A stretch of DNA of 64,000 bases from Pseudodesulfovibrio portus. Lineage in GTDB: Bacteria; Desulfobacterota; Desulfovibrionia; Desulfovibrionales; Desulfovibrionaceae. Location of the stretch: positions 1,800,501 to 1,864,500 of the forward strand of contig NZ_AP026708.1 in the NCBI RefSeq assembly GCF_026000375.1. Direction: 5' to 3'. This document shows positions 53,525 through 62,706 of the stretch, piece after piece. Position 1 is the stretch's first letter. Every line of letters begins with the position of its first letter. Under the pieces are notes generated by a model, which was not told the DNA's origin, ran no database searches, and saw only the letters and a list, made by a program, of their open reading frames with translations. The position numbers and the translations under genes were made by a program.

Positions 53525-53616
53525 ACACGGTGAAAAACAGCAGGCCCACCTTGACTTTTTCGAGGCGGGCCGCATCTTTGTCGGGAATACGAACCCCCAA
53601 AAAGAATGGAATCATC

Positions 53617-54216
53617 ATGAAAAAACAGCTCATCCTTGCCCTGGTAGCCCTTTTTTCCGTCATGGCCCTGTCCGGCTGCGGCTACAACGCCATGCAGCAG
53701 CAGGAAGAGGAAGTCTTCGGCGCATGGGCCAACCTGGAAGCCTCGCTGCAACGGCGGGCCGACCTGATCCCCAACCTGGTGCAGACGGTCAAGGGCGCGG
53801 CCCAGCACGAGAAGTCCACGCTCCAGGCCGTGGTCGAGGCCCGGTCCAAAGTCTCCCAAATCAAGCTTTCGCCCGACATGCTCACCAACAAGGCCGCCCT
53901 GGCCCAGTTCCAGGCCGCCCAGGGAGAGCTGTCTTCGGCCCTGTCCCGCCTCATGGTGGTGGTGGAGCGCTACCCCGACCTCAAGGCCAACCAGAATTTC
54001 CTCGGCCTCCAGCACCAGCTCGAAGGCACGGAAAACCGCATCAACGTAGCCCGCCAGCGGTACAACGACGCGGTCAAGGCATTCAACTACTCCATCCGCA
54101 GCTTCCCCAACTCCGTGACCAACTCCGTGCTGCTGCACCTGGAGCGCAAGGAATTCTTCGAGGCCGACCCCGGTGCCAAGACCGCGCCCGCAGTCAACTT
54201 CGGCAACGAATCCTAG
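53617..54216 (+). CDS. lemA: LemA-family lipoprotein
   Basis: 199 residues with a lipoprotein signal ending ALSGCG. Then [20 protein letters not shown] and [19 protein letters not shown], the hallmark of LemA, followed by [20 protein letters not shown] and [11 protein letters not shown]. LemA proteins form helical bundles in the envelope. Two TPM-domain genes follow 12 and 15 bases apart, a common operon. Confidence 0.95.
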   Translation: MKKQLILALVALFSVMALSGCGYNAMQQQEEEVFGAWANLEASLQRRADLIPNLVQTVKGAAQHEKSTLQAVVEARSKVSQIKLSPDMLTNKAALAQFQAAQGELSSALSRLMVVVERYPDLKANQNFLGLQHQLEGTENRINVARQRYNDAVKAFNYSIRSFPNSVTNSVLLHLERKEFFEADPGAKTAPAVNFGNES

Positions 54217-54228
54217 CGGGAGCCCGAC

Positions 54229-55029
54229 GTGCGCAACCCCCTCATCGCGCTCTTGAGCGCGGCCCTGATTCTCATGCTCTCCACCGCAGCCCCGGCCCTG
54301 GATGTTCCCGCATTCAAGGGCCGGGTCAGCGACTACGCGGACATGATCTCCCCTGCCGTTGAACGCCAGCTCGAGACCGAACTGGCAGAACTGGAAAAGA
54401 CCGACTCCACCCAGGTGGCGGTCCTGACCATCCCCTCCCTGGAGGGCGACTCCCTGGAGGAGTTCTCCATCCGGGTGGCCGAGGCCTGGAAGGTGGGCCA
54501 GGAAAAGGCCGACAACGGCGTCATCCTGCTGGTCTCCAAAAACGACCGCAAACTCCGCATCGAGGTCGGCTACGGCCTTGAGGGCGTGCTCACCGACGTC
54601 CTGGCCGGACAGATCATCGACCGGATCATCTCGCCCCAGTTCAAGGCCGGGGATTTCGACAAAGGCTTCCTGGCGGGCGCGGCGGCCATTACCAAAGCCG
54701 TGCGCGGCGAGTTCGAGGCACCGCCCCAGACATCCCGGAAACGCAGTCGCGGGGGCGCGATCCCCTTCATCGTCTTGATCATGTTCGGTATCATCTTCAT
54801 GACCGAACGGTTCGGACGGGCCAAGATGCGCGACCAGGTCGTGCGCGACCCCAAGACCGGCAAAGTCTATCGCCGCTCCGGCATGGGTGACGCGGCTTCC
54901 ACCCTGTTCCTGCTGTCCATGCTGTCAGGCAGACATGGTGGCGGCGGCGGATTCGGCGGCGGTGGTGGTGGATTCGGTGGTTTCGGCGGTGGCGGATTCG
55001 GTGGCGGCGGCGCAAGCGGTGGCTGGTAG
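54229..55029 (+). CDS. TPM-domain protein with glycine-rich C-terminus
   Basis: 266 residues from GTG 54229 (GGGAG site). Signal peptide to about residue 24, then the TPM domain (ELEKTDSTQVAVLTIPSLEG, ADNGVILLVSKNDRKLRIEV, GYGLEGVLTDVLAGQII; in parts), a membrane helix near residue 185 and a tail made mostly of G and F ending GGGGASGGW. YgcG-type proteins partner LemA at the membrane. Confidence 0.92.
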   Translation: MRNPLIALLSAALILMLSTAAPALDVPAFKGRVSDYADMISPAVERQLETELAELEKTDSTQVAVLTIPSLEGDSLEEFSIRVAEAWKVGQEKADNGVILLVSKNDRKLRIEVGYGLEGVLTDVLAGQIIDRIISPQFKAGDFDKGFLAGAAAITKAVRGEFEAPPQTSRKRSRGGAIPFIVLIMFGIIFMTERFGRAKMRDQVVRDPKTGKVYRRSGMGDAASTLFLLSMLSGRHGGGGGFGGGGGGFGGFGGGGFGGGGASGGW

Positions 55030-55044
55030 GCCAAGGAGATGACC

Positions 55045-55677
55045 ATGAACACAGCACAGACTTTCCTTACCCAGGACGAGCAGGACACGCTCATCCGATG
55101 CGTCCAGGAAGTGGAGACACAAACCTCGGGCGAAATCGTCCCCATGGTTGCGGACGCCAGCTACGAATACCCCCGTGCCTCCCTGATCGGCGGGCTCATC
55201 GGCGGCGGGCTGGTCGGCATCGGCGCGGCCCTGGCCTTCGGTCAGGAGGACCTGTGGTTCTTCCTGGCAGTGTTTTTGGCCGCGTTCCTCATCCTGTCCC
55301 GGCTGCTGGAGGCTTTCCCGGCACTCAAGAAGCCCTTCATCTCCAAACGCCAGATGCGCGAAGAGGTCGAAGAAGCGGCCTTCACCGCCTTCTATCGCCA
55401 CGGGCTGCACCGCACCCGCGACCTGACCGGCATCCTCATCTATGTCTCGGCCTATGAACACCAGGTGCAGGTGCTGGCCGACAAGGGCATCAACGACAAG
55501 GTGGACCCGCAGGTTTGGCAGGAAGTGGTGACCATGGTCACCGAGGGCATCAGGGCGGGCAAGCCCGGCGAGGCGCTCTGCCGGGGCGTGACCCGGTGCG
55601 GTGAACTGGTGGCCGAAAAATTCCCCGTCAAGGCGGACGACACCGACGAACTGCCCAACCTGATCATCGACGGATAA
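55045..55677 (+). CDS. Membrane TPM-domain protein
   Basis: 210 residues from ATG 55045, best placed for AAGGAG; 55039 is next. The TPM-like segments are ETQTSGEIVPMVADASYEYP and GLHRTRDLTGILIYVSAYEH with LADKGINDKVDPQVWQEVV. Two membrane helices lie between them (about 48-68 and 72-92). It is the third gene of the lemA operon. Confidence 0.85.
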   Translation: MNTAQTFLTQDEQDTLIRCVQEVETQTSGEIVPMVADASYEYPRASLIGGLIGGGLVGIGAALAFGQEDLWFFLAVFLAAFLILSRLLEAFPALKKPFISKRQMREEVEEAAFTAFYRHGLHRTRDLTGILIYVSAYEHQVQVLADKGINDKVDPQVWQEVVTMVTEGIRAGKPGEALCRGVTRCGELVAEKFPVKADDTDELPNLIIDG

Positions 55678-55758
55678 TCGCTGATTTTACACAAGGGTCA
55701 CAGACCCTCAATACAATCGTAACACGGGTCTGGTCTTCTCCGTACAGGAGGCCAGACC

Positions 55759-55932
55759 ATGTTTTCCATCGGACTCGCCGCTGCATCACTGTTCATCCTG
55801 CTCCTCGGGCTCACCATCCTGAGGGCGCTGGACGATCGCCCGTCCCCCAACGCAAGACTCCTCTGCGACATGCTGTCCACGCTTGACAACGAACCTTCCG
55901 ATCACGCCCCCTTCACGGAAACACACGCCTGA
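55759..55932 (+). CDS. Small single-span membrane protein
   Basis: 57 residues behind AGGAGG. The first 23 residues form one hydrophobic helix (FSIGLAAASLFILLLGLTIL), then a polar tail with LLCDMLSTLDNEPSDHAPF. It follows the lemA operon by 81 bases. No family is recognised, but ribosome site and composition support a real gene. Confidence 0.55.
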   Translation: MFSIGLAAASLFILLLGLTILRALDDRPSPNARLLCDMLSTLDNEPSDHAPFTETHA

Positions 55933-56058
55933 TGCACCGCAGGGGGCTCCAAACCTCCATTATTTGACCAGTAAAACATACTCAAATCGTTGTGCATCTT
56001 GTCCCGCGATTCCGCTTTGTCATAATTACTCCCTCCATCCACCGCCGATTTTCTTCTT

Positions 56059-56076
56059 CATGACAATATTGTCATG
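56059..56076. promoter_or_regulatory. 18-base perfect palindrome upstream of amtB
   Basis: CATGACAATATTGTCATG lies 95 bases before the sigma-54 -24 element, where an activator would bind. A half site ATTGTCAT recurs at 56223. It does not look like a classical NtrC site. Confidence 0.6.
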
Positions 56077-56170
56077 ATACTTTCCCCAGTTGCGAACGTT
56101 TATGTGCAAACAAGTCAGTTTCCATTGACGACGGCTTGGCAAAACACAATCATGATGCGCCCTTGTCCAT

Positions 56171-56186
56171 TGGCATTCTTATTGCT
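56171..56186 (+). promoter_or_regulatory. Sigma-54 promoter of amtB-glnK
   Basis: TGGCATTCTTATTGCT has GG and GC separated by ten bases, the -24/-12 form TGGCA-N7-TTGCT. It fits nitrogen control of amtB. Confidence 0.85.
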
Positions 56187-56337
56187 TTAACTACCCACCT
56201 TAACTGGTCAATTTATACCAAAATTGTCATTCTCCTTGGGCCGGGAACTTGAGGAGGATGAGCGAGGCAGGCCGCGCCGGGCGGTCTTCCTTGAGTGCAA
56301 CCTGAGGAATTGGCCGGAAATCATTGGGAGGGTTGGA

Positions 56338-57558
56338 ATGATCCAGAGCGGCGATACCGCCTTCATTCTCGTTTGTGCGGCCCTGGTTCTGCTGATGACG
56401 CCGGGGCTGGCCCTGTTTTACGGGGGCATGGTCCGGAGCAAGAACGTGCTCGGCACCATCATGCAGTCCATCATCATGATTTCACTCATCAGCCTCGAGT
56501 GGATATACCTCGGCTACTCCATGAGCTTCGGCCCGGACGTGGCCGGGTTCATCGGCGACATGTCCTATTTCGCCCTGAGCGGGGTGACCGCAGCGCCCAG
56601 CGAGACCTATGCCACCACCGTGCCGCACATCGTGTTCATGATCTATCAGTGCATGTTCGCGGTCATCACGCCCGCGCTGATTACCGGCGCTTTCGCCGAG
56701 CGGGTGCGCTTCGCCCCGTTCTGCGCCTTTTCCGTGCTCTGGGCCGTGTTCGTCTACAACCCGGTCTGCCACTGGATCTGGGGCGGCGGGTTCCTCTGGG
56801 CCATGGGCGTCCTCGATTTCGCGGGCGGCCTGGTGGTCCACCTGACCTGCGGCGTGGCCGCGCTGGTGGCCTGCGTCTTCATCGGCCCGCGCAAGGGGTT
56901 CCCCAAGCGCCAGTTCATCCCCCACAACCTGCCCATGACGCTCATCGGCACGGGCCTGCTCTGGTTCGGCTGGTTCGGCTTCAACGGCGGAAGCGCCCTG
57001 GCTGCGGACGAAATTGCGGCCACCGCGTTCGTGGCCACCCATATCGCGGGCATGACCGGCATGCTCACCTGGACCGTGGTCGAATGGTATCACGCGGGCA
57101 AACCCACCACCCTGGGCGCGGCCTCCGGGGCCATCGCCGGGCTGGCCACCATCACGCCCGCCGCCGGATTCGTGGGCCCCAATTCCGCCGTGGTCATCGG
57201 CTTCATGGGCGGTTTGTGCTGCTACCTGGCGGTCATGGCCAAAAACCGGTTCGGCTACGACGACTCCCTGGACGTGGTCGGCATCCACGGCGTGGGCGGA
57301 CTGGTCGGCACCATCGCCCTGGGGCTGTTCGCCTCCTCCTCCGTCAACCCCGGCGGGGCGGACGGCCTGCTGTTCGGCAACGCCGGGTTCCTCTTCACCC
57401 AGCTCACCGGCATCGCCATCGTCGGCGGCTACACCCTTGTCGTGTCCTTCATCATCCTCAAGGCGATCAACGCCGTTTCCCCCCTGCGCATGGCCGCCAA
57501 CGAAGAGGAAATCGGCATGGACACCTCGGAACATTCCGAATCCGCATACCAGGCCTAA
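56338..57558 (+). CDS. amtB: Ammonium transporter
   Basis: 406 residues from ATG 56338 (GGGAGG site). Eleven hydrophobic segments with family motifs DTAFILVCAALVLLMTPGLA, FYGGMVRSKNVL, FAERVRFAPFCAFSVLWAVF (in part), WIWGGGFLW and DVVGIHGVGGLVGTIALGLF, which carries the pore histidine. It moves ammonium across the cytoplasmic membrane and is blocked by GlnK, encoded nine bases downstream. Confidence 0.96.
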   Translation: MIQSGDTAFILVCAALVLLMTPGLALFYGGMVRSKNVLGTIMQSIIMISLISLEWIYLGYSMSFGPDVAGFIGDMSYFALSGVTAAPSETYATTVPHIVFMIYQCMFAVITPALITGAFAERVRFAPFCAFSVLWAVFVYNPVCHWIWGGGFLWAMGVLDFAGGLVVHLTCGVAALVACVFIGPRKGFPKRQFIPHNLPMTLIGTGLLWFGWFGFNGGSALAADEIAATAFVATHIAGMTGMLTWTVVEWYHAGKPTTLGAASGAIAGLATITPAAGFVGPNSAVVIGFMGGLCCYLAVMAKNRFGYDDSLDVVGIHGVGGLVGTIALGLFASSSVNPGGADGLLFGNAGFLFTQLTGIAIVGGYTLVVSFIILKAINAVSPLRMAANEEEIGMDTSEHSESAYQA

Positions 57559-57906
<348 letters not shown>

Positions 57907-57913
57907 GGGCCTC

Positions 57914-58021
57914 CGGGGGAAGGGGAGAGGGAAACCCTTTGCAAAGGGTTGTCCCTCTCCCCTTCCCCCGAACCATCATCCCCTCTCCCTTCCTAAACTT
58001 TTTCTATGCGCATCCGCGCGG
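57914..58021 (-). repeat. Dispersed palindromic element, copy 4
   Basis: A stem of about 27 bp (57914-57940 with 57943-57970, one extra base) is followed by CCCCTCTCCC, AAACTTTTTCTATGCGCATC and CGCGCGG: the same layout as copy 2. Confidence 0.8.
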
Positions 58022-58054
58022 TCAGTGGGCAAAGTCTCTACCGCCGACAGACGA

Positions 58055-58115
58055 CACAAAAAGTTTGGGAGGGTCCAGGGAACCTTTTGAAAAAATTCCC
58101 TGGTCACGCCGAAGG
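58055..58115 (+). repeat. Dispersed palindromic element, copy 5 (short)
   Basis: ACAAAAAGTTTGGGAGGGTCC, a short stem CCAGGGAA/TTCCCTGG, and CGCCGAAGGC. It resembles copy 1, faces copy 4, and ends five bases before the murI stop. Confidence 0.7.
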
Positions 58116-58120
58116 CGACT

Positions 58121-58960
58121 TTACAAATCGACCAATTCTACGTCGGAATCGGAGATGGCGGTGCCCAGGAACCGGGTGCCGGTCCGGGCGAACCGGGCCG
58201 CGTCGTCGGTGGTCAGGTAGCGGGTGCGACCGCACTCGATGTCGGTGCGGGCCAGCCCGTGACGGTCGAGTTCCCGGCACACGGCTTCTGCGGTGGTGGC
58301 AGCCGAATCCACGATGGTGGTGGATGAGGGCACCACGTTCCTGATGGCCGGAGCCAGAAGCGGGAAGTGGGTGCAGCCCAGGACCAGGGTGTCGGGGATG
58401 ACTGGGCTGCCGGTTCCCGATGCGGGGTGAAAGACCGGGTCGAGATAGCGGGACGCCACGGCTTCGGGCACGGCACCGTCGATCCACCCTTCTTCGGCCA
58501 GGGCCACGAATAGGGAACAGGGGTGTCCCGCGATGCGCGCCCGGGGAGCGATGGCGTGTATGGCCCTCTGGTAGGCCCCGCCCGCGATGGTGGATTCCGT
58601 GGCGATGACGGCGATGGCGTTGTTGGAGGTGGCGGCGCAGGCTGCGCGGGCACCGGGTTCGACAACGCCGACGACCGGCAGGTCGGGGTAGGCGGCGCGC
58701 AGGGCTTCAAGGGCCACGGCCGAGGCGGTGTTGCAGGCCACGACCAGCAGCTTGATGTCCCGGCGCACCAGCTCGGCCCCGCACTGCACGCCGTAGCGCG
58801 TGACGGTCTGCGGAGACTTGGTCCCGTAGGGCAGGCGGGCGGTGTCGCCCAGATAGATGACGTCCTCGCAGGGCAACCGTTCCCTGAGTGCCCTGAGCAC
58901 GGTCAGGCCGCCCACGCCCGAGTCGAACATGCCGATGGGAAGACTGGCTTTTTTATTCAT
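58121..58960 (-). CDS. murI: Glutamate racemase
   Basis: 279 residues. FDSGVGGLTVLRAL with Asp13, the catalytic cysteines Cys76 in VVACNTASA and Cys196 in LGCTHFPLL, and DTARLPYGTKSP. The enzyme makes D-glutamate for peptidoglycan. Length fits the family. It ends at a repeat element and is not linked in an operon. Confidence 0.95.
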   Translation of the reverse strand: MNKKASLPIGMFDSGVGGLTVLRALRERLPCEDVIYLGDTARLPYGTKSPQTVTRYGVQCGAELVRRDIKLLVVACNTASAVALEALRAAYPDLPVVGVVEPGARAACAATSNNAIAVIATESTIAGGAYQRAIHAIAPRARIAGHPCSLFVALAEEGWIDGAVPEAVASRYLDPVFHPASGTGSPVIPDTLVLGCTHFPLLAPAIRNVVPSSTTIVDSAATTAEAVCRELDRHGLARTDIECGRTRYLTTDDAARFARTGTRFLGTAISDSDVELVDL

Positions 58961-59050
58961 GTGTACCTGTTCCTTGAGCCGCGTATGCAGGCCAAGGGAA
59001 ACATGTTTTCATGAAAAAGTCTAAAACAAAGAGAGCAGATCGGAAAGGGG

Positions 59051-60313
59051 CTAGTCCCGGTTCGTCAGGCCAAGCATTTTCTGAGTCCAGCACCGGGCCT
59101 GGACGTAGAGCAACTCGGCCTGGAAGGACTCCAGCTCCAGCCTCTGGAGGCGACGCGATGTCTCGCCCCACTGACCCCGCTCATAGCTGGTGGCCAAACG
59201 CAGAAGGTCGTGGAACTCTCCCGATCCCAGCAGGGCGTCGATCACCTTTTGCTCCAGGGGGAGCACCCCGAGGATCTCCCGCATGCTGATTCCGAGCATG
59301 GTGTCGAGCAGGGAGAACAGGCCGGTCATGAACAGGGCGTCGGGTTCGCACGTCTTGAGGTTCGAGTTGTGGCAGACCTGCTCAAGGAACTTGCCCCGAT
59401 GCACGGCCAGGTAGGCCAGCTCGCCTGCCTTGGGGGAGGTGTTGAGGTCCGCCACGAGAGCCGTCCTGAGCCACAACTTGGCCTGCTGCATGCCCATCAT
59501 GTCGATGGCCCGCTTCAGGGACGTGACCTTCTCCCGCAACCCCAGCCCCACGGAATTGATATAGCGGAACAGCCGGTAGCTCAGGCTGGGATCGGACTTG
59601 AGTATTTCCGCCAGCCGGGAGGGCTCGAAATCGGGTTTGGCCAATTCTCCCAGCAACTGCAGCTTGGTCAGTTCGTTGGAGGTCAGCTTCCTGCCGGGGA
59701 TGATCTCCGGCTTGCTGAAAAAGAATCCCTGAAACAGATGGAAGCCCAGCCCCTTGAGCCTGTCGAAGGTTTCAAGGTCTTCGACCTTCTCGGCCAGCAG
59801 GGTCGGACCGCCTGACAGGGAGCTGACGACTTCGGCCACCCGGTCGGTGTCGGAATCCAGGGCCAGGACGTCGACCTTGACGATATCCGCCAGGTCGACA
59901 AACGGCTTGAGCTCCGGCTGACCGGAAAAGTCGTCTACGGCGAGGGTATACCCGGCCTCCTTGAGACGCCGGACCGCTTCGAGGGCGGCCTTGCTCGGCT
60001 GGACGTTCTCCAGAATCTCGATGATGCACGCGTCCTTGGGCAAGGCGAACCCGGCCCCACCCACCAACATGCTCTCCGGGAAATTGATCAGGACCCTGGC
60101 GGAGCCGTCCATGCCCTCCCGGGCCAGGGCCAGCCCGTCGGCAATGACTGACGACGTAGCCTGATCTTCGTCCAATACGCATGCGAAATTGCTTTCGTCG
60201 GAGCGGAACAACAGTTCATAGCCCCACACGGTTTCGTCCGGGTGAAAGATGGGCTGGCGGGCAATGAAGACGGCTTCGCAAATGGGTATGGTCTGATCCA
60301 TAACAGTAATCAT
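59051..60313 (-). CDS. Degenerate EAL plus HDOD signalling protein (YuxH-like)
   Basis: 420 residues from ATG 60313; GTG 60319 and ATG 60301 are alternatives. The N-terminal half is an EAL fold: FIARQPIFHPDETVWGYELL has YELLFRS in place of EALxR, and the later catalytic acids are missing, so c-di-GMP is probably not cut. The C-terminal half is an HDOD domain (LAEILKSDPSLSYRLFRYIN, then SVGLG; LKRAIDMMGMQQAKLWL). Such proteins act in signalling without enzymic activity. Two HD-type genes follow upstream on the same strand. Confidence 0.88.
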   Translation of the reverse strand: MITVMDQTIPICEAVFIARQPIFHPDETVWGYELLFRSDESNFACVLDEDQATSSVIADGLALAREGMDGSARVLINFPESMLVGGAGFALPKDACIIEILENVQPSKAALEAVRRLKEAGYTLAVDDFSGQPELKPFVDLADIVKVDVLALDSDTDRVAEVVSSLSGGPTLLAEKVEDLETFDRLKGLGFHLFQGFFFSKPEIIPGRKLTSNELTKLQLLGELAKPDFEPSRLAEILKSDPSLSYRLFRYINSVGLGLREKVTSLKRAIDMMGMQQAKLWLRTALVADLNTSPKAGELAYLAVHRGKFLEQVCHNSNLKTCEPDALFMTGLFSLLDTMLGISMREILGVLPLEQKVIDALLGSGEFHDLLRLATSYERGQWGETSRRLQRLELESFQAELLYVQARCWTQKMLGLTNRD

Positions 60314-60401
60314 ACTCACTTTTTGTAGAAAGTGAAACCTTCCGCTTTGATTATCATCACTTCATATGATTGGCAGGAAAAACAGGACCGGGAGGCTAGG
60401 A

Positions 60402-61313
60402 TCATTGATCGTGGCTGAAATCCCTGCGCAGCCTGCCCAGAAAGAGTTCCAGGTCATCCGGATTCTCCGACAACAGCTCGTCCAGATAGTCCATGTTGCG
60501 CTTGATGGCCACGGCGTAGAGATCGTTGTCCACGCTCCACCGACGTTTGAAATAGGGCCGCATGTACCCGTCGACTCCCTGGAATTCCTTGTCCAGCCGC
60601 ACACGGGCCACATCCTGGTAGAATGAACCGGTCTTGGACAGCAGGTCAAAGGCGGTGGCGTAACCCGGCAGCTTGGCTTCCTGGAACTCCTCGAACAGCA
60701 GAAGCAGCTTTTCGAGATAATACCGATCCGCAATCTGGGCCAGCAGGTCGGCGCTGCCCAGGAAATAGCCCATCTTGCGCATGTTCTCCGAACGGAAAGC
60801 CACCTTTGAAGGCGACATGGCCAGGATGGTGCAGCGGATGCAGTCCGCGATATCCTCGATGTCGTCGGCAGCCAGGATTCCGTCCAGGTCGGTGCGCATG
60901 AACAGGATGGACCGCTCCTCATGACCCACGGTGTACTTGGCGCCGGTGCCCTGAGAGTCCTCGTCGGACTGAATCAGCCCCACGTCGTGGAACAGCGAGG
61001 CCAGCAGCCCCTTGAGGCAGTCCTTCTCGGAAAAATTCTCGCCCTCCGCCATGCCGCCGTACACGAGCCGGGCCATGGCAAGGACAACGGAACAGGTGTG
61101 CTCGAAATCATGGTACTTCGTATTGCTCGCCCTGAAACCGGGATAGTTGCCGAAAAAGAGCTGCTCCACGTCCTCGAAGGCCTTGCGGAACACATTCCCG
61201 TCGTAACCGGGAAAGAATTCCATCATAACCTCATCGGTCTCCCTGCGCACGCATTCCGCGTCCGCCGGGTCCACGAAGTCGTACAGCTTAACTCGGGGGA
61301 AAACCTTGTGCAT
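60402..61313 (-). CDS. HD-domain protein (PDEase-like)
   Basis: 303 residues. YHDFEHTCSVVLAM, then LLASLFHDVGLIQSDED and later DLLAQIADRYY give the H...HD...D series of HD/PDEase-type metal hydrolases. The C-terminal 130 residues are helical with a YMRPYFKRRWSVD segment. It follows the GAF-HD-GYP gene with no gap (stop and start adjacent), so they are coupled. Confidence 0.8.
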   Translation of the reverse strand: MHKVFPRVKLYDFVDPADAECVRRETDEVMMEFFPGYDGNVFRKAFEDVEQLFFGNYPGFRASNTKYHDFEHTCSVVLAMARLVYGGMAEGENFSEKDCLKGLLASLFHDVGLIQSDEDSQGTGAKYTVGHEERSILFMRTDLDGILAADDIEDIADCIRCTILAMSPSKVAFRSENMRKMGYFLGSADLLAQIADRYYLEKLLLLFEEFQEAKLPGYATAFDLLSKTGSFYQDVARVRLDKEFQGVDGYMRPYFKRRWSVDNDLYAVAIKRNMDYLDELLSENPDDLELFLGRLRRDFSHDQ

Positions 61314-62552
61314 CTATTTGGCCCCTTCCGTCCACTTGTCCCGGATGGCCTTGATGACGTCGAAAATCTCCAGGAAGATCTCCACCACCTCCGGGTCGAA
61401 ATGGGTTCCGGCGTCTGATTCGAGGATGCCCAGGCATTTCTCGTCCGGGAACGGGTCCTTGTAGGAACGCGGCGAGGCCAAGGCGTCGTACACGTCGGCC
61501 ACGGCGCAGATACGGGCGGCCAGGGGGATATCCGCGCCGTTGCGCGGCATACCGCCCAAGTGGATGTCGTCCCCGGCCCAGACGTCCTTCTTCGAAATGG
61601 ACGGGTAGCCGCGTCCCTCCCACTTCTCATGATGGCAAAGGGCAATTTCCATGGCCATGTGGTCCAGTTCCGAGGTCTGGTTCTTGAACAACCGCGCACC
61701 GTAGATCGTGTGCCACTTCATGGTGTCGTATTCTTCGTCCGTAAGCTTCGCGGGTTTTTTGAGGATATTGTCGGAGATACCCACCTTGCCCACGTCGTGG
61801 AGCATGGCGGCCAGGCGCAGGTTGTCCCGGACCCGCTTTATCTCCTTGGCCGAGTGCTTGCGCCGGGCGGCCCAGGTGCCGTATATCTCGGCGCAATAGG
61901 CTCCCACCCGCTGGACATGCGCCCCGGTCTCCGAGGGATCGCGCAACTCCGCCATCTGCATCATGCGCAGGATCAGCTCGCGGTTCATGATGCCGCGCTC
62001 GATGGCCACCGACGCGTTGTTGCAGAACAGGGGGATATACGTCCGCGCCTCGTGTGAAAACGGGACCACCTTGCCCATGTCGTTCTTGGCGTTGATGAGC
62101 TGCATGACGCCCACCAGCCGGCTCTCCTGGGCGATAAGCGGGATGGTCAGCATGGACGTGGTCCGGAAGCCGGATTTTTCGTCAAAGGATTTGTTGAAGG
62201 AAAAAGGGAGGGTGGCGTCCAGCTCGTAGGCGTCGTCAATGGCCAGCGACTGCCGGGTCTTGGCCACGTAGCCGACGATGGACTGCTCGCTGATGGGAAT
62301 GCCGAAATTCTGATACAGGGCCGCGTTGGCGGTTTCCTTCTTGAACAGGGTGTCGTTCTGGACGTAGCTGAAGATCAGCCTGTCGTCCTCCACCAGAAAA
62401 ATGGAGCCCGCATCGGCCCCGGAAAACTGCCTGGATTCAAAGAGAATCTTGTCAAGGATGCTGTCCACGTCCTTGAGTTGATTGACTTCTTCGCTGGTTT
62501 TGAGAATGGCCAGTACCGCGTCGTCGCGGTTCGTCAAGCGTTCAGCGCCCAT
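61314..62552 (-). CDS. GAF and HD-GYP protein, c-di-GMP phosphodiesterase type
   Basis: 412 residues. GAF domain at about 20-175 (DAGSIFLVEDDRLIFSYVQN, SIVGYVAKTRQSLAIDDAYE), then an HD-GYP domain with LAAMLHDVGKVGISDNIL, MKWHTIYGARL, ALCHHEKWEGRGYPSI and a late VADVYDALASPRSYKD. The GYP motif reads EGRGYP, close to the canonical form, so activity is likely. The ligand of the GAF domain is unknown. Confidence 0.9.
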   Translation of the reverse strand: MGAERLTNRDDAVLAILKTSEEVNQLKDVDSILDKILFESRQFSGADAGSIFLVEDDRLIFSYVQNDTLFKKETANAALYQNFGIPISEQSIVGYVAKTRQSLAIDDAYELDATLPFSFNKSFDEKSGFRTTSMLTIPLIAQESRLVGVMQLINAKNDMGKVVPFSHEARTYIPLFCNNASVAIERGIMNRELILRMMQMAELRDPSETGAHVQRVGAYCAEIYGTWAARRKHSAKEIKRVRDNLRLAAMLHDVGKVGISDNILKKPAKLTDEEYDTMKWHTIYGARLFKNQTSELDHMAMEIALCHHEKWEGRGYPSISKKDVWAGDDIHLGGMPRNGADIPLAARICAVADVYDALASPRSYKDPFPDEKCLGILESDAGTHFDPEVVEIFLEIFDVIKAIRDKWTEGAK

Positions 62553-62706
62553 GATTGCCCCCTGTTTTTTCTAGTAATCATATCGCCCAATCTCCCTGAA
62601 AATGCAAGACAACTGCCTGGCCCGGAACCCGGGGCCGGAAGCCCTTGTCTTCCACCCGCCTTGTGCTATGGTGATTCCCAACCTCCAACCTGTATCGGCA
62701 AACACC

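Larger units (their letters stand above)
55933..56337. other. amtB control region
   Basis: 405 bases, AT-rich compared with the flanks. It holds an 18-base perfect palindrome (56059-56076), a sigma-54 promoter (56171-56186) and a leader of about 140 bases. The longer frame of amtB into this area is not used. Confidence 0.7.
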
